In this document: piece by piece, positions 9,822 through 18,126 of the stretch
Layout: each line of letters begins with the position of its first letter
Position numbering within the stretch: the first letter of the stretch is position 1
Assembly: GCA_965115885.1 (NCBI GenBank)
Contig: OZ220479.1
Span: 1,860,001-1,924,000 of the forward strand
Reading direction: 5' to 3'
DNA length: 64,000 nucleotides
Source: BD2-11 sp965115885
GTDB taxonomy: Bacteria > Gemmatimonadota > Gemmatimonadetes > Longimicrobiales > Gaopeijiaceae
Notes under the pieces: generated by a model
What the model was told of the DNA's origin: nothing
Seen by the model: the letters and a program-made list of their open reading frames with translations, nothing else
Databases searched by the model: none
Position numbers and translations under genes: made by a program

Positions 9822-10793
9822 TCAACCTCGACCGGAAACGGGCGATGCGGGCGCGCGCCTACGCGCCGCCCACAGGACGGCCGCGGGAAGCACTTCCGCC
9901 GCGGTCACCCAGAGCCGCGCGGCGACGGCGAGCACGGTCGCCGACCCGCTCTCCAGCGCGGGAGCGAGAAAGACCACCAGGAAACTCTCGCGAACGCCCA
10001 CGCCCGCGGGCGCGAAGAGCGCCAAGTACCCCGCCAGATACGCCGCGGCGAAGGCGGAACCCGCCCGCACGGGCGACAGCTCAGCCCCCAGGCTCGCGGC
10101 GAAGAGCCAGAAGGCCGCGCCCACCGCGACCCACACCGCGGCGACCTCGAGCAACCAGCGCAGCACCAGAGCGGAAGTCAGGTTCGGGGGCGCGGCGGCC
10201 CGGACCGCGCGGAACCAAAGCTCGACGGCCCGCCGGAACAGGGGAGGGACGGCCAGGAACAGGGCCAGCAGCGCGCCGGTTCCCGTCGCGGCGACCAGCC
10301 CCCAGCGCGGAAGCGGCTCGGGCGCCCCGGCGAACGCGCCCATCCCGATCGCGCCGACCGCCACCAGGATCACGCCCTGCATGACCACGGCGGAGGTGGT
10401 CGAGACCGCCACGGGGACTCCCTTCCCCCGCGCGAGCGCGGCCATGCCGGCGATCGACCACACCTTGCCGGGCACGTAGCGGCCCAGGTTGGCGATCATG
10501 TGGATGCTGACCGCGTCGCGCGCGCGAAGCCTCGGTCCGCCCAATCCCGCGACCATTCCGCGCCAGACGAGACCGCTTGCGGCGAAAACGGCGACGAGGA
10601 TCAGCGTCGCGGCGGCCAGCGGGATCGGCCGCGGGCGGGCGAGCGCGTCCTGCCATCCGCGCAACTCGGCCAGGGTCAGCCCCACCCGGTCGAGGACGAA
10701 CCAGGCGACGGTGGCCGTGAGCGCGACCCGCGCCGCCAGCCGAAGCCGCTTGCTCAGGGCGTGGCGCTCGCGGTTGCGCGGCGCGCCCGCCAC
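9822..10793 (-). CDS. Flippase-like (LPG synthase TM / UPF0104) membrane protein
   Basis: 323 residues with about eight hydrophobic helices. It carries typical family stretches: a GLVWRGMVAGLGG loop, IHMIANLGRYVPGKVWSIAG (the conserved N-x-G-R-Y-x-P-G-K), and LALFAPAGVGVRESFLV. The family includes the membrane half of lysyl-PG synthase and proteins that move or modify lipid-linked sugars. The start lies 40 bases inside the end of the YfhO-like gene, so the two are co-translated. Together with the upstream glycosyltransferase, a role in envelope glycolipid or polysaccharide transfer is likely. Confidence 0.82.
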   Translation of the reverse strand: MAGAPRNRERHALSKRLRLAARVALTATVAWFVLDRVGLTLAELRGWQDALARPRPIPLAAATLILVAVFAASGLVWRGMVAGLGGPRLRARDAVSIHMIANLGRYVPGKVWSIAGMAALARGKGVPVAVSTTSAVVMQGVILVAVGAIGMGAFAGAPEPLPRWGLVAATGTGALLALFLAVPPLFRRAVELWFRAVRAAAPPNLTSALVLRWLLEVAAVWVAVGAAFWLFAASLGAELSPVRAGSAFAAAYLAGYLALFAPAGVGVRESFLVVFLAPALESGSATVLAVAARLWVTAAEVLPAAVLWAARRRAPASPVSGRG

Positions 10794-13309
10794 ATGCGCG
10801 CCGCGTTCGCGGCGAGCAGACCCGCCAGGACGGCGAAGCCGAGCCAGAAGCTACGCAGCACCGCGTCGGAGCGGTACCGCAGCTCGACCTCGGATTCGCC
10901 CGCGGGCACGGGAACCGCGCGCAGGGTGTGGTAGGCGCGCAGCACGGGAGCTTCCCGGCCGTTCACGCGCGCCCGCCAGGCGGGATACCAGTTGTCCGCG
11001 ATGGCCAGCAGGGCCGGCCCGGAGGAGCGCACGGCCAGCCGCATGCGGTCGGGGCCGCGCTCCAGCCATCCGACCTCTCCCGAGACCGGCGTACCCGGAA
11101 GGTCGACGGGCGGGGGCTCCGCCAGGACCACCTCCGCCTCGGGGTCGAAGTCGGGGGAAAGCATGTACGCCACCGCCTCGTCGTCGGACTTGACCACGGC
11201 ATCGCCCACCAAGCGGGCGCGCGCGAGGCCGGGCTCCTCGAAAACGGTCTCGTGGATGCGTCCGTCGGGCAGCTGGGTGCGACTGAACACGTTCCCCGCG
11301 GGCGAGCTCCCCATCTGCAGGTCGGGCCACAGCAGGTAGCGCACGTTGAGCAACCTGCGGACGGTCTCGCTGCGGTAGAGATTCATGGGCCGTCCCGAGC
11401 CCTCCATGCCGATCAGATGGCGGTAGCGAACCAAATCGTTGGGATGGTGTCCGCCTGCGAGTTCGATGCCGTGCAGCGCGGGAGCGAGGTCCTGGCCCGC
11501 GTTGCGGAAGGACAGCATGCGGTAGGGCTCCGAGTTGCCGGCCTCGCGGTCCAGCACCGCCTGGACGTTGGCGTCCGGAGCCGACCAGCGCTCGAAGTCG
11601 AGGGTCCGGATGAACGTCCGGTCCACCCGATAGGCGTCGAGCGCCACCAGGGCGACGAGCGCCGCCAGCGCGACGCCGGGCGCGAGTCGCGCCGTGCGCG
11701 CCGCCCACACCAGCGCGGCCAGAGCGGCGGCCAGGAACGCGGCGATCCAGGCGCCGGAGGCGATGTGAGGGAGCGCGGCCGCCAGCGCTTGGCGCTTGGC
11801 TTCGGAGATCTCGGCGTAGAGGACCGAGATCCACAGGGAGGTCAGCGCGCCGCTGGCCGCGAGCAACGCGATTCCGACCAGCGCTGCGGTCGCGATCAGG
11901 ATCGGCCGTTGGAGGCGCCGTCCCAGCTCGGGATCGCGCATGCAGGCGAAGATTCGATCCACCCCGAACGCGGCCAGCGTGGCCGCGCCGAAGGCGAACA
12001 GGTAGGCCGCCTGGGAAGGGGCGCGGAAGAGGCCGATTCCGGGCAGAATTTCGTACGCGATGCGCCAGACGGGCGTATGGGTTCCCAGGGCGAAGAGAAG
12101 CGCGAACCCCGCGAGCCCCGCGAGGAATCGGCGCAACGCCCGCCGCGGCCCGCCCACGAACGAGAGCGCGCCCAGCAGAAGCAGCGCCAGTCCCGCGTAC
12201 TCGTGGTTGTGCTTGAACGGGTTGCGCCCCCAGTAGGTGTTGTCCGCCCAACCTCCCGAGCCGGCGACGTTGGCCCCCGAGAACTCGGGGATCGCGAGGG
12301 CGAAGGCCTCCTCCGGATGCAGCGACCAGGAGCTCGACCATTCGAGGGCGGTCGCCTCGTCGCGCGCTTCGGAAGTGGCGGTGCGGCGGGAATCGGTGAC
12401 CACGTAGCCGATGGCCGGCAGAAGCTGGCCGCCGGCGACGAGCGCGCCGGCGACCGACGCCGCGAGAAACAGGCCGAAGCGTCCGGCGGCTCGGCCGCGC
12501 GCGCCGCCGGACGGGCCCGAAACTCCGTCCTCCGGCGCGGCGGCGGTTTTCGGGCGCGTCCCGCGCAGGATCCGGACGCTGCGGAAGATCGCGAACAGCC
12601 CGGCGGCGCCGAACAGGAAGTACGCCATCTGAAAGTGCGACGTCAGGATCACCAGCGCGACGACCACGGCCAGCCACGTGAACGGCCCGAGCCCGGGGCG
12701 CAGGAAGTGCCGCTCCGTCGCCCAGAAGAGGAGCGGGGTCAGCGCGGTGACGAACATCTTGCCGTCGTGGCCCGGGAACACCAGGCCCACGAAGACGGGG
12801 GCGAGCATGTAGCCGGTTCCGGCGACCAGCGCCGCGGCCCGGGAGACCCCGAGCGCGCGCACCCAGAGGAACATGAGGAAGCCCGCCGCCGCGACGTGGA
12901 CCACGAGCTTCCATCCGAGCGCCCGGTGGGGCTCCGCGAGGAGGAGCAGCAGAAGAGAGGGCGGATAGAAGGAATCGCCCCCGCTGAGCGCTTCGACGAA
13001 GGGCGTGCCGCCGAGGAACTGCGGCATCCACCCCGGGACGCGTCCCAGTTCGGCCAAGGCGTCGGCGTAGATGGCGCGGCTCACGTAGCCGCCGCCCAGC
13101 GTGTCGCTCCCGTAGAGCATCGCGTCGCTGAAGACGAAACCGCGGAACAGCAGGACGGCGAGCCCGAGGAAGAGAACCCACGGCAACCACCCGGGAACCG
13201 CGGGAGGTTCGGCGGCGGCCGCGGACCGTCGCGCACGGACGCCGGGCCGTGCGGAACCGCTCCTTCCGCGCGAGCTTTTCGCCCGCTTGCGCCCGCGTCT
13301 CGCGCTCAT
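10754..13309 (-). CDS. YfhO-like multi-pass membrane protein (predicted GT-C type)
   Basis: 851 residues. After a basic N-terminal tail it has about twelve or more membrane helices, with the first extracytoplasmic loop FSDAMLYGSDTLGGG. The C-terminal third is a soluble domain (LLAIADNWYPAWRARVNGREAP) ending in one last helix, as in YfhO-family proteins that attach sugars to lipoteichoic acids or other envelope polymers. The chosen ATG overlaps the stop of the glycosyltransferase (ATGA). The frame extends upstream as an antisense-like shadow that was not included. Acceptor and donor are unknown. Confidence 0.82.
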   Translation of the reverse strand: MSARRGRKRAKSSRGRSGSARPGVRARRSAAAAEPPAVPGWLPWVLFLGLAVLLFRGFVFSDAMLYGSDTLGGGYVSRAIYADALAELGRVPGWMPQFLGGTPFVEALSGGDSFYPPSLLLLLLAEPHRALGWKLVVHVAAAGFLMFLWVRALGVSRAAALVAGTGYMLAPVFVGLVFPGHDGKMFVTALTPLLFWATERHFLRPGLGPFTWLAVVVALVILTSHFQMAYFLFGAAGLFAIFRSVRILRGTRPKTAAAPEDGVSGPSGGARGRAAGRFGLFLAASVAGALVAGGQLLPAIGYVVTDSRRTATSEARDEATALEWSSSWSLHPEEAFALAIPEFSGANVAGSGGWADNTYWGRNPFKHNHEYAGLALLLLGALSFVGGPRRALRRFLAGLAGFALLFALGTHTPVWRIAYEILPGIGLFRAPSQAAYLFAFGAATLAAFGVDRIFACMRDPELGRRLQRPILIATAALVGIALLAASGALTSLWISVLYAEISEAKRQALAAALPHIASGAWIAAFLAAALAALVWAARTARLAPGVALAALVALVALDAYRVDRTFIRTLDFERWSAPDANVQAVLDREAGNSEPYRMLSFRNAGQDLAPALHGIELAGGHHPNDLVRYRHLIGMEGSGRPMNLYRSETVRRLLNVRYLLWPDLQMGSSPAGNVFSRTQLPDGRIHETVFEEPGLARARLVGDAVVKSDDEAVAYMLSPDFDPEAEVVLAEPPPVDLPGTPVSGEVGWLERGPDRMRLAVRSSGPALLAIADNWYPAWRARVNGREAPVLRAYHTLRAVPVPAGESEVELRYRSDAVLRSFWLGFAVLAGLLAANAARMWRARRATASATP

Positions 13310-14370
13310 CGATCCCGCTCCGCCCGTCGGTCTCCGGGGAGCTCGCGAACGTCGCTCGTCCCGGCCTCCGGTTCCGGTCCGCTCCCCGCTCGGCGCCCTC
13401 CCCCCTCCGCCAGTTGCCGTCTCAGTGCTTCCACCTCGTGGCGGACGTGGGCGATCTGTTCGCTGACCAGACCGAAGCCCGCGAGCAGGAACCCGAGCGT
13501 CTCCAGCAGCACCACCAGCTGGATGAGGGGACGGTAGCCGAACGAGGGGACGAAAGGCTCGAAGCCCAGGGCCGGGTGCAAATAGCGCAGGTGGAACGTG
13601 CCCGCGGCAACCAACCCGCCCAACGCCGCCAGGGCCAGTCCGGAGGTGCCGAACAACATCAGCGGCTTGCGGGAAAAGAAAACCAGAAAGGCGACCGACG
13701 CCAGGTCGGTGACGCCGACCACCACGCGCCACAGGCCCCGGTACTTGGACTCTCCCGCCCTGCGGTCGTAGAGCCGGATGTCGATCTCGGTGACCGTGGC
13801 GCCCCGTCCGTGCGCCAGCACGACGAAGAAGCGGTGCCAGTCGTGCCTCAGCGTGAGTCCGTCCAGGATCTCCCGACGAAATCCCTTCATGGCCGAATTG
13901 AGGTGGGTGACCGGAACCCGGAAAAGCATGCGCGACAAGAGGTTGTAGATCCCCGAAACCGCCGCCTTGTCGTAGCGCCCGACGCGCCGCCCGGACACGA
14001 TGTCCCACCCTTCGTCGAGTTTGTCCAGAAACCGCGGAATGTCGCGCGGGGAGTGCTGCAGATCGGCGTCGAAGAGGATGATGCGGGACCGGTCGGTGGC
14101 GTCGACGCCGGCGACCATGGCTTCGGTCTTGCCGCGGTTGCGCCGGTAGCCGACGACGCGGAAGGCGTCCCAATCCGCCGCCGCGCGCCGGGCCGCCTCC
14201 GCCGTGCCGTCGGTGGATCCGTCGTCGACGAGCACCACTTCGCCGTCGAGACGGAACTCGCGGAATGCTTCGCGCAATTCGCGCACCAGATCGGGAACGA
14301 CGGGCGCTTCGTTGTAGGCCGGGACGACGACCGCGAAGTCCCCCCTGGCCTGCTGGGTCCGTGGTTTCAG
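13306..14370 (-). CDS. GT2-family glycosyltransferase, DPM1-like, non-canonical start
   Basis: GT-A fold glycosyltransferase: FAVVVPAYNE beta-strand, VVLVDDGSTDGT nucleotide site, ILFDADLQHSP metal site, and two C-terminal membrane helices, as in polyprenyl-phosphate sugar transferases. The first ATG/GTG/TTG in frame is the GTG at 14286, which would delete the essential VVVPAYNE strand. The homologous sequence continues upstream to an in-frame TGA at 14434-14436 with only CTG (14368-14370) or ATT (14389-14391) available. I drew the gene from CTG (354 residues). It feeds the YfhO-like gene with an ATGA overlap and probably supplies its lipid-linked sugar donor. Confidence 0.78.
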   Translation of the reverse strand: MKPRTQQARGDFAVVVPAYNEAPVVPDLVRELREAFREFRLDGEVVLVDDGSTDGTAEAARRAAADWDAFRVVGYRRNRGKTEAMVAGVDATDRSRIILFDADLQHSPRDIPRFLDKLDEGWDIVSGRRVGRYDKAAVSGIYNLLSRMLFRVPVTHLNSAMKGFRREILDGLTLRHDWHRFFVVLAHGRGATVTEIDIRLYDRRAGESKYRGLWRVVVGVTDLASVAFLVFFSRKPLMLFGTSGLALAALGGLVAAGTFHLRYLHPALGFEPFVPSFGYRPLIQLVVLLETLGFLLAGFGLVSEQIAHVRHEVEALRRQLAEGGGRRAGSGPEPEAGTSDVRELPGDRRAERDR

Positions 14371-14691
14371 CTTCTGCCCCGGTCGAAGAATGGCGGTGCC
14401 GTCGCGCGCCGCGTGACGGGCGAGCGGACGCGGTCAAGATGGCCGCGCGGGTCGCGGTACGCCACCCGAACGCCCTCGTTCCGCGTACGGTCGGCGAGAC
14501 GCGGGGACGCTGCGGCAAGGCTGCGAAAATCTCTTCCGGGCCCGCGCGAACGTCCGGCCCCAACGCTCGGCGGACCACTTGCGACCAAGCGGCGAACGGC
14601 GAGATTGTTGTCGTTCGTCGGATGTCCGCGCCGGGCGGTCCGGCGGCTCTTCGTCGCCGCCCCAGACTCCATCCCCGCACCCGAGGCGCCC
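14371..14691. other. Divergent intergenic region
   Basis: About 320 bp between the glycosyltransferase operon (minus) and the P5C dehydrogenase gene (plus). It must hold promoters for both. No canonical -35/-10 pair, hairpin or small gene could be picked with confidence. Open frames here are Arg-rich shadows. Confidence 0.4.
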
Positions 14692-16323
14692 ATGTCCAAG
14701 GCCGGAACCGTCCGAGTCCCCCCGCCCGTCAACGAGCCCGTCCTCGACTACGCGCCGGGCGACCCCGCGCGCGCGGCTCTGAAGAGCAAGCTGGCCGAAA
14801 TGTCGAGCCGAGAGATCGAGATCCCGCTGATCGTCGACGGGAAGGAGGTGCGCACCGGCGACCTCGCCACCTGCATCCTGCCGCACGACCACGGGCACGT
14901 CGTGGCGCGCTATCACCAGGCCGGTCCGGCCGAGGTCGACGCGGCCGTGCAGGCGGCCATGGAGGCGCGCCGGGACTGGGCGTCCTGGCCTTGGGAGGCG
15001 CGCGCTTCGGTGTTCCTGACCGCTGCCGATCTCCTGGCCGACCGGTGGCGCCCGACGATCAACGCGGCGACCATGCTCGGGCAAAGCAAAACCTGCCACC
15101 AAGCAGAGATCGACGCCGCCTGCGAGACCGTCGACTTCCTCCGTTTCAACGCTCGCTTCGCCGAACGGATCCATTCCGAGCAGCCCCGCTCCTCGGACGG
15201 CGCTTGGAACTGGTCCGACTACCGGCCCCTGGACGGCTTCGTCTACGCGGTGTCGCCCTTCAACTTCACCGCGATCGGCGCGAACCTGACGGCTTCGCCG
15301 GCGCTCATGGGCAATTCGGTGGTGTGGAAGCCCTCGCACAGCGCCGTCTACTCCAACTACTACGTGATGCGGGTCTTCGAAGAGGCGGGCCTCCCGCCCG
15401 GGGTGATCAACTTCGTGCCCGGCGACCCCGGGACGGTGACTCGAGGGGCGATGGGCAGCGAGGATTTCGGGGGCATCCACTTCACCGGCTCCACGGAGGT
15501 CTTCCGGTCGCTCTGGCAGACGGCCGCGGAGAATTTGCCCCGCTACCGGTCGTATCCGCGCATCGTCGGCGAGACCGGGGGCAAGGATTTTCTGATCGCG
15601 CACGCCTCCGCCGACCCGGAAGCCCTGGTGACCGCCATCCTGCGGGGCGCCTTCGAGTACCAGGGCCAGAAGTGCAGCGCCCTGTCGCGCGCCTACGTCC
15701 CGGAGAGCCTCTGGACCCGGATCGGCGACCGGCTCGCGGAGGAGACCCGAGGCATCGCCATGGGCGATCCCGCGGACTTCCGGAACTTCATGGGCGCCGT
15801 CATCCATCGGCAGTCGTTCGACAAGATCGCCGGATACGTCGAGGAGGCGCGAAGATCGAGCGAAGCCGAGATCCTCGCCGGCGGCCGAGCCGACGACAGC
15901 GTCGGATACTTCGTCCGGCCGACCGTCGTCCGCGCGCACCGTCCCGACTATCGCACCATGTGCGAGGAGATCTTCGGCCCGGTGCTGAGCGTCTTCGTCT
16001 ACCCCGACCGCATGTGGCGCGAGACCCTGGAGCAGGTCGACGGCACCTCCCCTTACGCGCTCACCGGCGCGGTCTTCGCGCGCGACCGGCGGGCCGTGGA
16101 GGACGCGCTCCGCTCGCTCCGCTTCGCGGCCGGGAATTTCTACGTGAACGACAAGCCCACCGGAGCCGTCGTGGGGCAACAACCCTTCGGCGGCGGGCGC
16201 GCGAGCGGCACCAACGACAAGGCCGGCTCGAAGCTCAACCTGCTGCGCTGGGTCTCGCCCCGCACCGTCAAGGAGACCTTCGTTCCTCCCACCGAGTACC
16301 GCTATCCCTTCATGGGATCCTGA
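14692..16323 (+). CDS. pruA/rocA: L-glutamate gamma-semialdehyde (P5C) dehydrogenase
   Basis: 543-residue aldehyde dehydrogenase of the ALDH4 type, the second step of proline catabolism: P5C/glutamate semialdehyde plus NAD gives glutamate. Diagnostic segments are SPFNFTAIGANLTASPALMG, VVWKPSHSAVYS, catalytic Glu294 in VGETGGKDF and nucleophile Cys328 in YQGQKCSALSR. It ends with QQPFGGGRASGTNDKAGS. It is a monofunctional enzyme without a proline dehydrogenase domain, and no putA-like gene is adjacent. The ATG at 14692 is placed just before the family N-terminus; the longer upstream frame is antisense to the glycosyltransferase and was discarded. Confidence 0.95.
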   Translation: MSKAGTVRVPPPVNEPVLDYAPGDPARAALKSKLAEMSSREIEIPLIVDGKEVRTGDLATCILPHDHGHVVARYHQAGPAEVDAAVQAAMEARRDWASWPWEARASVFLTAADLLADRWRPTINAATMLGQSKTCHQAEIDAACETVDFLRFNARFAERIHSEQPRSSDGAWNWSDYRPLDGFVYAVSPFNFTAIGANLTASPALMGNSVVWKPSHSAVYSNYYVMRVFEEAGLPPGVINFVPGDPGTVTRGAMGSEDFGGIHFTGSTEVFRSLWQTAAENLPRYRSYPRIVGETGGKDFLIAHASADPEALVTAILRGAFEYQGQKCSALSRAYVPESLWTRIGDRLAEETRGIAMGDPADFRNFMGAVIHRQSFDKIAGYVEEARRSSEAEILAGGRADDSVGYFVRPTVVRAHRPDYRTMCEEIFGPVLSVFVYPDRMWRETLEQVDGTSPYALTGAVFARDRRAVEDALRSLRFAAGNFYVNDKPTGAVVGQQPFGGGRASGTNDKAGSKLNLLRWVSPRTVKETFVPPTEYRYPFMGS

Positions 16324-16456
16324 CGGGGCGTCGGCGAAAAAACCAGGCGGCGGCGCGCCCCGGGCGGCGGATGCCGCCGTCTTGCGAGCATCGATCGAGC
16401 GGCAGCGCCTGCGAGAGCTCCCGCCGTTCGATCGCGAACCCTCGATGGAGGAACGA

Positions 16457-17791
16457 ATGAAAATCGGCGACACGTTCTCCGAACGCACGTCCGGTTTTCC
16501 GCCGCATGCCGCCGCACTGACGGTTCTCGCGATGGCGTGCGGCGGAGACGAAGCGCGCCGAACCGAGCTGGACATCCCCTTGGTCGCGATCGCGGAGGAG
16601 GTGTTCGCGCTCGGGGGTCTAGAGGCCCCCGACTGGCAGCAGTTCGTGGAATTCTCCGACGTGCGGTTCGATGGCGCAGGCAATCTCGTTCTGCTCGACA
16701 GAAGGCGGGCCAGGGTAGCGGTCGCCGATCCAAGAGGGGAATTCAGCCATTTCGTGTCCCGGGCCGGCGATGGACCCGGCGAGCTTCGGATGGTCGGGGG
16801 CATCGCGGTGCTGCCGGACGGCCGAGTGGTCGTAAGCGACTTGGGGCACAACGCTTTTCTCCTGTTCGACGAGAGCGGGGCGTTCGTGGAGCAGTTTTCG
16901 TTCGGGGAACGATCCGCGCCCGACCCCGCAGCCGGGCGATCCGGCCGGTCGGCCGTGGGGCTGTCGGTCGTGGCGACCGACGTGCCCGTCGTCTTGGGCG
17001 TCCTTTCCGGCACCCGCCTGCTGACAGCGAACAGGTCCGCGCGCACCCTCGCGATTCACGCCTTGGGCGAGGGCGCCTCCGAGTTCTATCGGGCCTACCG
17101 CCTTCCGGCCGACGCCGCGCAAGGCGGCGATCCCCCCACGGGCGCCGCCGTGGAGGTCCGAGGGCTGCAGGGGTTGTCGCTGCCCACCGGATTCATGCCC
17201 CCGGTACTCGAGTTCGGCCCTCCGCTGGAAGCCGCCGTGCTCGCCGACGGGAGGGTGGTGATCGTCGATTCCGTCGGGTACCGGGCGAAGATCGTACGGG
17301 ACGACGGCACGATCGACGCCGTTCTGGAGAGGCCGATCGATCCCGTCCCCGCGACCCCCGAGATGCGGGAGGCCGCGAGGCGGCGGCGGAGGGGCGGCGG
17401 CGACGTCGTCGTCATGACGACCCCGCGCGGCATGTCGGGCGCGGAAGGCGAGGCGCTGTCGGCGTTCCTGACCGAGACGATGGCGGCGGAGATGACGTTC
17501 GCGTCCGAGGTTCCGGTCGTCGAAGGCGTCGCGGTGGACTCCGAGGACCGGATCTGGATCACGCGGACGGGCGACGACGCCGTATCCCGAGGTCCGGCCG
17601 ACGTCTTCACGGCGGACGGCGACTACTTGGGAACCCTGGCCGCCGACGAGTTCCGCGTCCCGGACGCTTTCGGCCCCGGTGGCCTGATGGCCTACGTCGA
17701 GGTGAACGATCTGGACGTGGCGGTCGTGCGGGTGCTTCGGCTTGCGAGCCTCGAGCCTGCCGCCACCTCGCCCGTTTCACCGGGATCGTAG
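16457..17791 (+). CDS. Six-bladed beta-propeller (NHL-like) putative lipoprotein
   Basis: 444 residues. The start at ATG 16457 is set by a good Shine-Dalgarno (GGAGG, six bases before). The N-terminus is a signal peptide ending LTVLAMACGGD, a near-lipobox with Cys. The rest repeats propeller blade motifs: VRFDGAGNLVLLDRRRARVAV, GIAVLPDGRVVVSDLGHNAFL, AAVLADGRVVIVDSVGYRAKI, and GVAVDSEDRIWITR. Such proteins are very common in Gemmatimonadota-like genomes and lack an assigned function. It stands alone. Confidence 0.75.
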   Translation: MKIGDTFSERTSGFPPHAAALTVLAMACGGDEARRTELDIPLVAIAEEVFALGGLEAPDWQQFVEFSDVRFDGAGNLVLLDRRRARVAVADPRGEFSHFVSRAGDGPGELRMVGGIAVLPDGRVVVSDLGHNAFLLFDESGAFVEQFSFGERSAPDPAAGRSGRSAVGLSVVATDVPVVLGVLSGTRLLTANRSARTLAIHALGEGASEFYRAYRLPADAAQGGDPPTGAAVEVRGLQGLSLPTGFMPPVLEFGPPLEAAVLADGRVVIVDSVGYRAKIVRDDGTIDAVLERPIDPVPATPEMREAARRRRRGGGDVVVMTTPRGMSGAEGEALSAFLTETMAAEMTFASEVPVVEGVAVDSEDRIWITRTGDDAVSRGPADVFTADGDYLGTLAADEFRVPDAFGPGGLMAYVEVNDLDVAVVRVLRLASLEPAATSPVSPGS

Positions 17792-18126
17792 AGTCTCGGT
17801 CCGCTTGCCGAAGAGAGCTGCGGCCGACGCTGGGACGGTCGATCGCCGGGTAGCGGAGAGCTTCGGTCCGATCGGGCGGAACTTGGCGATCGCGGCTCTC
17901 CTCGCGTGGCGAGCCGAACGCGGTTGCGGGTTCAAGTTTCGAGGCAGCGAGATCGGCGTGCGAACTCTTCCCGCCCGAGCGACCTCGGGCGCGGGCCCTG
18001 CGACGGTTGTCGAGCGCCTCGCGGAGTTGCGTCTCGCCGGTCCGCCGCAGCGCAGAAGGACGGTGCGCGCGTCCTTCCGGCGAACCCGCCCAGCGCCTCG
18101 ACGGCAAAACGTCCCTCCGGCCGAGC
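17792..18126. other. Convergent intergenic region, no gene seen
   Basis: 335 bp between the 3' ends of the propeller gene and the acylase gene. It is GC-rich, without a convincing hairpin, RNA or conserved frame. Frames crossing it are Arg/Ala/Pro shadows. Confidence 0.4.

Noticed and set aside
10754..14680. A single 1308-codon minus-strand frame
   Set aside because: Only 10754-13309 is a real gene (YfhO-like). The upstream part lies out of frame with the glycosyltransferase and is Arg-rich without motifs.
13249..16323. A 1024-codon frame containing P5C dehydrogenase
   Set aside because: The first 480 codons are antisense to the glycosyltransferase. The family N-terminus starts at 14692.
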